17,922 bases of DNA from Deinococcus sp. (GTDB taxonomy: Bacteria; Deinococcota; Deinococci; Deinococcales; Deinococcaceae), in contig NZ_JANYGJ010000154.1 of assembly GCF_025362455.1 (NCBI RefSeq), forward strand, positions 1 to 17,922, in the 5' to 3' direction. The notes beneath the pieces were generated by a model that ran no database searches, was not told where the DNA came from, and saw nothing but the letters and a program-made list of their open reading frames with translations. Position numbers and translations under genes: made by a program. Below are positions 14,316 to 17,922 of the stretch, in pieces (positions within the stretch are counted from its first letter, which is position 1; each line of letters begins with the position of its first letter).

Positions 14316-15530
14316 CTACTCGTAGCGCAAAGCCTCAATCGGCGGCAGGGCGGCAGCGCGGCTGGCGGGCCAGACCCCGAAGATCACGCCGGTCAGGGCG
14401 CTCACCACCAACGCCAGCAACGCCACGCCCGGCGAGAGGATCACCTGCGGAAAGAAGCTCGGCGCCGCCAGGCTGACGAGGGTCACGGTCAGCACCGTCA
14501 GCAGGTAGCCGACCAACCCGCCCAGGGCGGTGAGCGTCACGGCCTCGATCAGAAACTGCCCCAGGATGGTGCCGCGCCGGGCGCCCAGGGCCTTGCGCAG
14601 CCCGATCTCACGGGTACGCTCGGTGACTGAAACGAGCATGATGTTCATGATGCCGATGCCGCCGACGAGCAGGCTCAGGCCGCCGATGCTGGCCAGCAGG
14701 ATTTGCAACACGGTGGTGATCTGCGAGAACTGCTGCACGAACTGATCGAAATTGAAGACCTCGAAGTTTTTCTCGCCCCGGCGCCGCTCCAGCACGCGGC
14801 TGACGGTGGCCTGCACGGAATCTATATCGGCGCCAGGGTCGACCCGGAACTGCAAGGTGTCGTAGCTGTCACGGTCCGTAAAGGTGCGCCACAGGAAGTT
14901 GATGGGCATGATCCCGCTGTCCTGACCGCCGCCGAACAGCGCCGAGGCCGGTTGCGTCACCCCGATGACCGTGACCTGTTCGCGTTGCAAGACCAGGCCG
15001 GAGTTGTTCACCACCCGCGCCGAGATTCGCAGCACCTGGCCCAGTGGATTTTGCTGCGGAAACAGCTTCTGGGCGGTGGTGCCGCTGAGCACGATCAGCG
15101 GGGCGCTGCCTCTGGCTTCCGTCTCGGTGAAAAACCGCCCGCTGGTGAGCTTGACATCCGGCGACTGCCGCGCGTAGTCGGCCTTGACGCCGCTGAGACT
15201 CAGGTTGGCGCTGCGGCCCGAAACTTCGGCGGTGACGCCGCTGCTGGTGCTGCTGACGTCGCGGATCGGCAGCCCCGCCAGCGCGTTCAGATCGTCGGCG
15301 ATAAAGGTCCGGTAGGGGCGGCCCGGCGCATACCTGGGCTGCACCAGCAGCGTTCGCCCGCCGATGCTGTCGAGCTGCTTGGTGATCGCCTGCGTCGCCA
15401 TCTGGCCCAGGCTGAGCATGGTGGTCACCGCAAACACGCCGATGATGACGCCCAGCATGGTCAGCAGGCTACGCAGCTTGTTCGAGGCGATGGCCGAGAG
15501 TGCTGTCTGGATGTTTTCGAGCACGTTCAT
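14316..15530 (-). CDS. MacB/FtsX-type ABC transporter permease
   Basis: This is a 404-aa permease. It has an N-terminal segment NIQTALSAIASNKLRSLLTML typical of the family, one TM helix (about 17-40), a large periplasmic MacB-PCD-like domain (about 45-250), and three C-terminal helices in the FtsX domain with the conserved VTERTREIGLRKALGA stretch and a final IEALRYE. The ATG overlaps the ATPase stop (ATGA at 15530-15527). With the ATPase and adaptor it forms a mechanotransmission-type exporter, likely for a drug, peptide or lipid. Confidence 0.93.
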   Translation of the reverse strand: MNVLENIQTALSAIASNKLRSLLTMLGVIIGVFAVTTMLSLGQMATQAITKQLDSIGGRTLLVQPRYAPGRPYRTFIADDLNALAGLPIRDVSSTSSGVTAEVSGRSANLSLSGVKADYARQSPDVKLTSGRFFTETEARGSAPLIVLSGTTAQKLFPQQNPLGQVLRISARVVNNSGLVLQREQVTVIGVTQPASALFGGGQDSGIMPINFLWRTFTDRDSYDTLQFRVDPGADIDSVQATVSRVLERRRGEKNFEVFNFDQFVQQFSQITTVLQILLASIGGLSLLVGGIGIMNIMLVSVTERTREIGLRKALGARRGTILGQFLIEAVTLTALGGLVGYLLTVLTVTLVSLAAPSFFPQVILSPGVALLALVVSALTGVIFGVWPASRAAALPPIEALRYE

Positions 15531-16261
15531 ACGCTCGCCACCTCCGGTACGTCGTCGTCCAGCACCGGGCGCCCGTCCGACACCAGGCCGTCGCGCAGCC
15601 AGATGGTGCGACTCGCGCGGGCGCCGACCTCCTCCTCGTGGGTGACCAGCACGATGGTCCGGCCCTCGCGGTGCAGCTCCTCGAACAGCTTGAGGATCTC
15701 GCGGGTGCTGCGCGAGTCGAGGTTGCCCGTCGGCTCGTCGGCCAGCAGCACGGCGGGGTCTTGTACCAGGGCGCGGGCGATGGCGACGCGCTGCTTTTGT
15801 CCGCCGGACAGCTCGCTGGGTTTGTGGCTCAGGCGGTCGCCCAGGCCGACCCGTTCCAGCGCCGTGCGGGCCAGGGTGCTGCGCTCACGGAGTCCCAGCC
15901 CCCGGTAGGCCAGCGGGAGTTCCACGTTCTTCTGGGCGCTGGTGCGGGCCAGCAGGTTGAACGACTGAAACACGAAGCCGATGCGCTCGTTGCGGATGCG
16001 GGCGAGCTGATCCTCGCCGAGCTGGCTCACGTCGTCGCCGCCCAGGAGGTAGCGGCCCTCGGTGGGCTGGTCCAGGCAGCCCAGGATGTGCATCAGCGTG
16101 CTCTTGCCGCTGCCCGACGGCCCCATCAGCGCCACGTATTCGCCAGCATGAATGTCCAGGCTGATGCCCGACAGCGCGTGAACCTCAGCGTCGCCCTCGC
16201 CCGCGTAGACCTTGGTGATGCCGGACAAACGAATCACCGGGTCTGAGCTGGAGGTGCTCAC
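15527..16261 (-). CDS. MacB/LolD-type ABC transporter ATPase
   Basis: The 244-aa nucleotide-binding protein has Walker A GPSGSGKST (47-55), Q-loop Gln99 (FVFQSFNLL), signature LSGGQ (151-155), Walker B VLLADE (171-176), a D-loop after EPTGNLDS, and switch His208. This is the LolD/MacB subclass. The start is GTG at 16261, which overlaps the adaptor stop (GTGA at 16261-16258). The ATPase is a separate polypeptide, unlike fused E. coli MacB. Confidence 0.94.
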   Translation of the reverse strand: MSTSSSDPVIRLSGITKVYAGEGDAEVHALSGISLDIHAGEYVALMGPSGSGKSTLMHILGCLDQPTEGRYLLGGDDVSQLGEDQLARIRNERIGFVFQSFNLLARTSAQKNVELPLAYRGLGLRERSTLARTALERVGLGDRLSHKPSELSGGQKQRVAIARALVQDPAVLLADEPTGNLDSRSTREILKLFEELHREGRTIVLVTHEEEVGARASRTIWLRDGLVSDGRPVLDDDVPEVASV

Positions 16262-17643
16262 GGCTTCGCGGCGCTCTTGATAGCGGGGTCGCTGTACGTC
16301 ACCCGCGCTCCCGCCGCCAGCTCCGGGCTGGGCGTGTTCACGATCAGGTCACCGGCTTTCAGCCCCGTCACCGCCGCCAGGTTGGTGTTGCGGTCGAGCA
16401 GGGTCAGCGTCAGCGGCTGGGCGGTGCCGGTCAGTTGCCCGTTCACCGGCTTGGCCTCCGGTGTCACGCGGAAAACCTTGAGGCTGCCTTTGCTGGCGCC
16501 CTCCAGCGTCGCCTCGATGGGCACGGTGACGGCCCCGACGATGCGGCGCACGGTCACGGTGGCGGTGCCGGTGAAGCCGGGTTTGACGCCAACAACGCCC
16601 GGCAGCCGAATCCGCACGACCACGCTGGCCGCGTTGCCGCTGGCGTCGGCGGTGGGGTCCACCCGGTCTACCGTGCCGGTGGCGGCCTTGTCGGGCAGCG
16701 CGTCGAAGGCCACGCTGACGGGCTGGCCGGGGCGCAGATCGGGGGCGCGGGTCTCGTCGAAGGGCACCTGCAAGTAGAGCTGAGCCGGATCGGTGATGAC
16801 GAAGGCCGGACCGCCTGTACCGCCGGGAGCGTTGCCCACACTCACGTTCACGGCGCTGATGACGCCGCCCACCGGGGCGCGCAGCTCGGCGTCCCGCAAT
16901 GCCGCCTGGGCATTCTGGACGCGCACGCGGGCGGCGGCCAGCGCCGACGCCCCCCCAGCCACGCTGGCGGCGGTGCTCTGGGGCGTTCGGTTCACGGCGT
17001 ACCTCAACTCCGAGCGCGCCTGATCCAGCTTGCGCTGCGCCTCGGCCTGGGCGCTGCGGGCGGTGATGAGGTCCTGGTCGCTGACGGCGCCGAGCTTGTG
17101 CAGCGAAAGCTGGTTTCGCAGGGTCCGCTGGGCGCTGCTCAGGGCGTCCTGGGCGCTGGCCAGGGTCAGCTCGGCGGCGGTGCGGCTGCGCGTCAGGTCC
17201 TGGGCAGCGTCGCTGGCGGCGGCGCGGGCACGCTCCAGGTCGCTGCTGGCAGCCGTCAGGGCGGCCTGGGCACTTTGCAGCTCGCGGCTCTGGGCGGCGC
17301 TGTCCAGGCGGGCCAGGAGCCCTCCGGCCTTCACGGCGTCACCCACCGCCACGTTCACGCTCGCCACGCTGCTGGAGACGGTGCCGGACACCGGAAAGTT
17401 GACGTTGCGGGCGACCTGCGCTTTGGCCGTGCCGGTGCCGCTGACGGTGCGGGTAAAGGTCTGGGACAGCGCCTTCACCACGTTGACGGGCGTGCCACTG
17501 GGGCCGCTGGGCCGCAGCAGCGCGGCAGCCGTGATGCCCACACTTAGCACGATCAGGCCCGGCAGCCAGAGGCGGCGCAGCAACGAGGGGCGGCGGGAAC
17601 GGGTGCTCGGCACCGGGGGCGTGTGCTCAGGCGAGGCGGTCAT
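16258..17643 (-). CDS. MacA-like periplasmic adaptor (HlyD/RND family)
   Basis: The 461-aa protein has a short basic N-terminus, one TM anchor (about 27-44), a lipoyl/barrel-sandwich half with VNVAVGDAVKAGGLLARLD (about 90-110), a long Ala-rich coiled-coil hairpin (about 115-250), the second lipoyl half (LRAPVGGVISAVNV), a beta-barrel (about 285-370) and a membrane-proximal domain. Such adaptors connect the inner-membrane ABC transporter to the outer envelope. It is the first full gene of the transporter operon. A weak AAGGTG lies five bases before the ATG, and the start also overlaps the stop of a short upstream frame. Confidence 0.92.
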   Translation of the reverse strand: MTASPEHTPPVPSTRSRRPSLLRRLWLPGLIVLSVGITAAALLRPSGPSGTPVNVVKALSQTFTRTVSGTGTAKAQVARNVNFPVSGTVSSSVASVNVAVGDAVKAGGLLARLDSAAQSRELQSAQAALTAASSDLERARAAASDAAQDLTRSRTAAELTLASAQDALSSAQRTLRNQLSLHKLGAVSDQDLITARSAQAEAQRKLDQARSELRYAVNRTPQSTAASVAGGASALAAARVRVQNAQAALRDAELRAPVGGVISAVNVSVGNAPGGTGGPAFVITDPAQLYLQVPFDETRAPDLRPGQPVSVAFDALPDKAATGTVDRVDPTADASGNAASVVVRIRLPGVVGVKPGFTGTATVTVRRIVGAVTVPIEATLEGASKGSLKVFRVTPEAKPVNGQLTGTAQPLTLTLLDRNTNLAAVTGLKAGDLIVNTPSPELAAGARVTYSDPAIKSAAKP

Positions 17644-17687
17644 GAGCGCACCTTCAGGCGAAGGTGGGGGCGGGCGTCAGGCGTCAT
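17640..17687 (-). CDS. Possible 15-aa leader peptide of the efflux operon
   Basis: The frame MTPDARPHLRLKVRS starts at ATG 17687 and its TGA overlaps the adaptor ATG (ATGA at 17643-17640). A TGC-TACACC sequence (17694-17702), an extended -10 lacking the usual last T, lies six bases before it. It could be a leaderless uORF whose translation feeds the adaptor gene. It may also be a chance frame. Confidence 0.3.
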   Translation of the reverse strand: MTPDARPHLRLKVRS

Positions 17688-17693
17688 GACTCC

Positions 17694-17702
17694 GGTGTAG
17701 CA
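17694..17702 (-). promoter_or_regulatory. Weak extended -10 TGC-TACACC before the efflux operon
   Basis: TGC TACACC on the minus strand is six bases from ATG 17687. The hexamer lacks the conserved final T and there is no -35, so this is a tentative promoter. Confidence 0.3.
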
Positions 17703-17758
17703 CGCCGCATCAAAGCAGCGCGTCCCACTTTCGGCTGAGTCGGGCCGACGGAGCAGGC

Positions 17759-17922
17759 TCAGGACGCGCCCATCAGGCTGCCCAGCGAGCGCGAGATCAG
17801 CACCCCGGCCACGCCCAGCACGGCGAACACGGCCACCGGAATCAGCACACCGCGTATGGCCTTGCCCTGGTCACCGGTCAGCACCCGGAAGCCGATGAAG
17901 GCGAGTACGGCCTGCCAAAGAT
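17759..17922 (-). CDS. C-terminus of an unknown membrane protein (5' end outside window)
   Basis: Fifty-four codons run from the window edge to TGA at 17761-17759. There are two hydrophobic segments: LWQAVLAFIGFRVLTG at the edge and VLIPVAVFAVLGVAGVLIS, ending in SLMGAS. Codon use is GC-rich like neighbouring genes. The layout resembles the last helices of a small multi-pass membrane protein (a Yip1-type protein is one option), but the family cannot be told from this piece. It lies 115 bp upstream of the adaptor gene on the same strand. Confidence 0.7.
   Translation of the reverse strand, partial: LWQAVLAFIGFRVLTGDQGKAIRGVLIPVAVFAVLGVAGVLISRSLGSLMGAS

Noticed and set aside
14703..15908. 401-codon plus-strand frame over the permease and ATPase genes
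   Set aside because: It is antisense to two well-recognised transporter genes with four-base overlaps; no family features.
16435..17547. 370-codon plus-strand frame over the adaptor gene
   Set aside because: Antisense shadow rich in Gly, Ala and His; the minus-strand adaptor is clear.

Overview
The window looks like chromosomal DNA of a Deinococcus-type bacterium. The evidence is high GC in most genes, an sbcD-sbcC pair, and many start codons that sit 6-7 nt behind a TANNNT or extended -10 hexamer with no Shine-Dalgarno, a leaderless arrangement known to be common in Deinococcus. No rRNA or tRNA gene or CRISPR array is visible, so the genus is an inference.

Left part (1-2962): a large minus-strand gene, open at the window edge, encodes a secreted lipoprotein. 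It reads NlpC/P60-like cysteine peptidase, Fn3-like, ricin-B lectin, Pro/Ala linker, second ricin-B lectin, then a CHAP-like domain. Its base composition is less GC-rich than the rest. A 407-bp non-coding stretch with a 14-bp tandem repeat and small dyads follows.

Middle left (2963-7217, plus strand): a winged-helix-like/TPR protein is translationally coupled (ATGA) to a membrane diguanylate cyclase with a periplasmic CBM6/35-like domain and a 7TM region. After these come a possible 39-aa leaderless small protein and a thioredoxin-like protein with a CTIC motif.

Centre (7224-11787, minus strand): sbcD, an unannotated 65-codon ORF joined by ATGA overlaps at both ends, and sbcC. The SbcC coiled coil carries a clear 80-residue tandem duplication.

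Right centre (11788-14260, minus strand): a PA14-domain lipoprotein gene is disrupted by a 123-bp MITE-like element with TA target duplication. Removing the element plus one TA restores the frame exactly. Next come an unrecognised 334-aa protein and a one-Cys OhrR-type MarR regulator with a 9-bp-arm operator-like dyad in its promoter.

Right end (14316-17922, minus strand): a MacA/MacB-like tripartite efflux cassette (adaptor, ATPase, FtsX/MacB permease) has all genes overlapping by 4 nt and is preceded by a possible 15-aa leader peptide. The C-terminus of an unknown membrane protein runs off the right edge.
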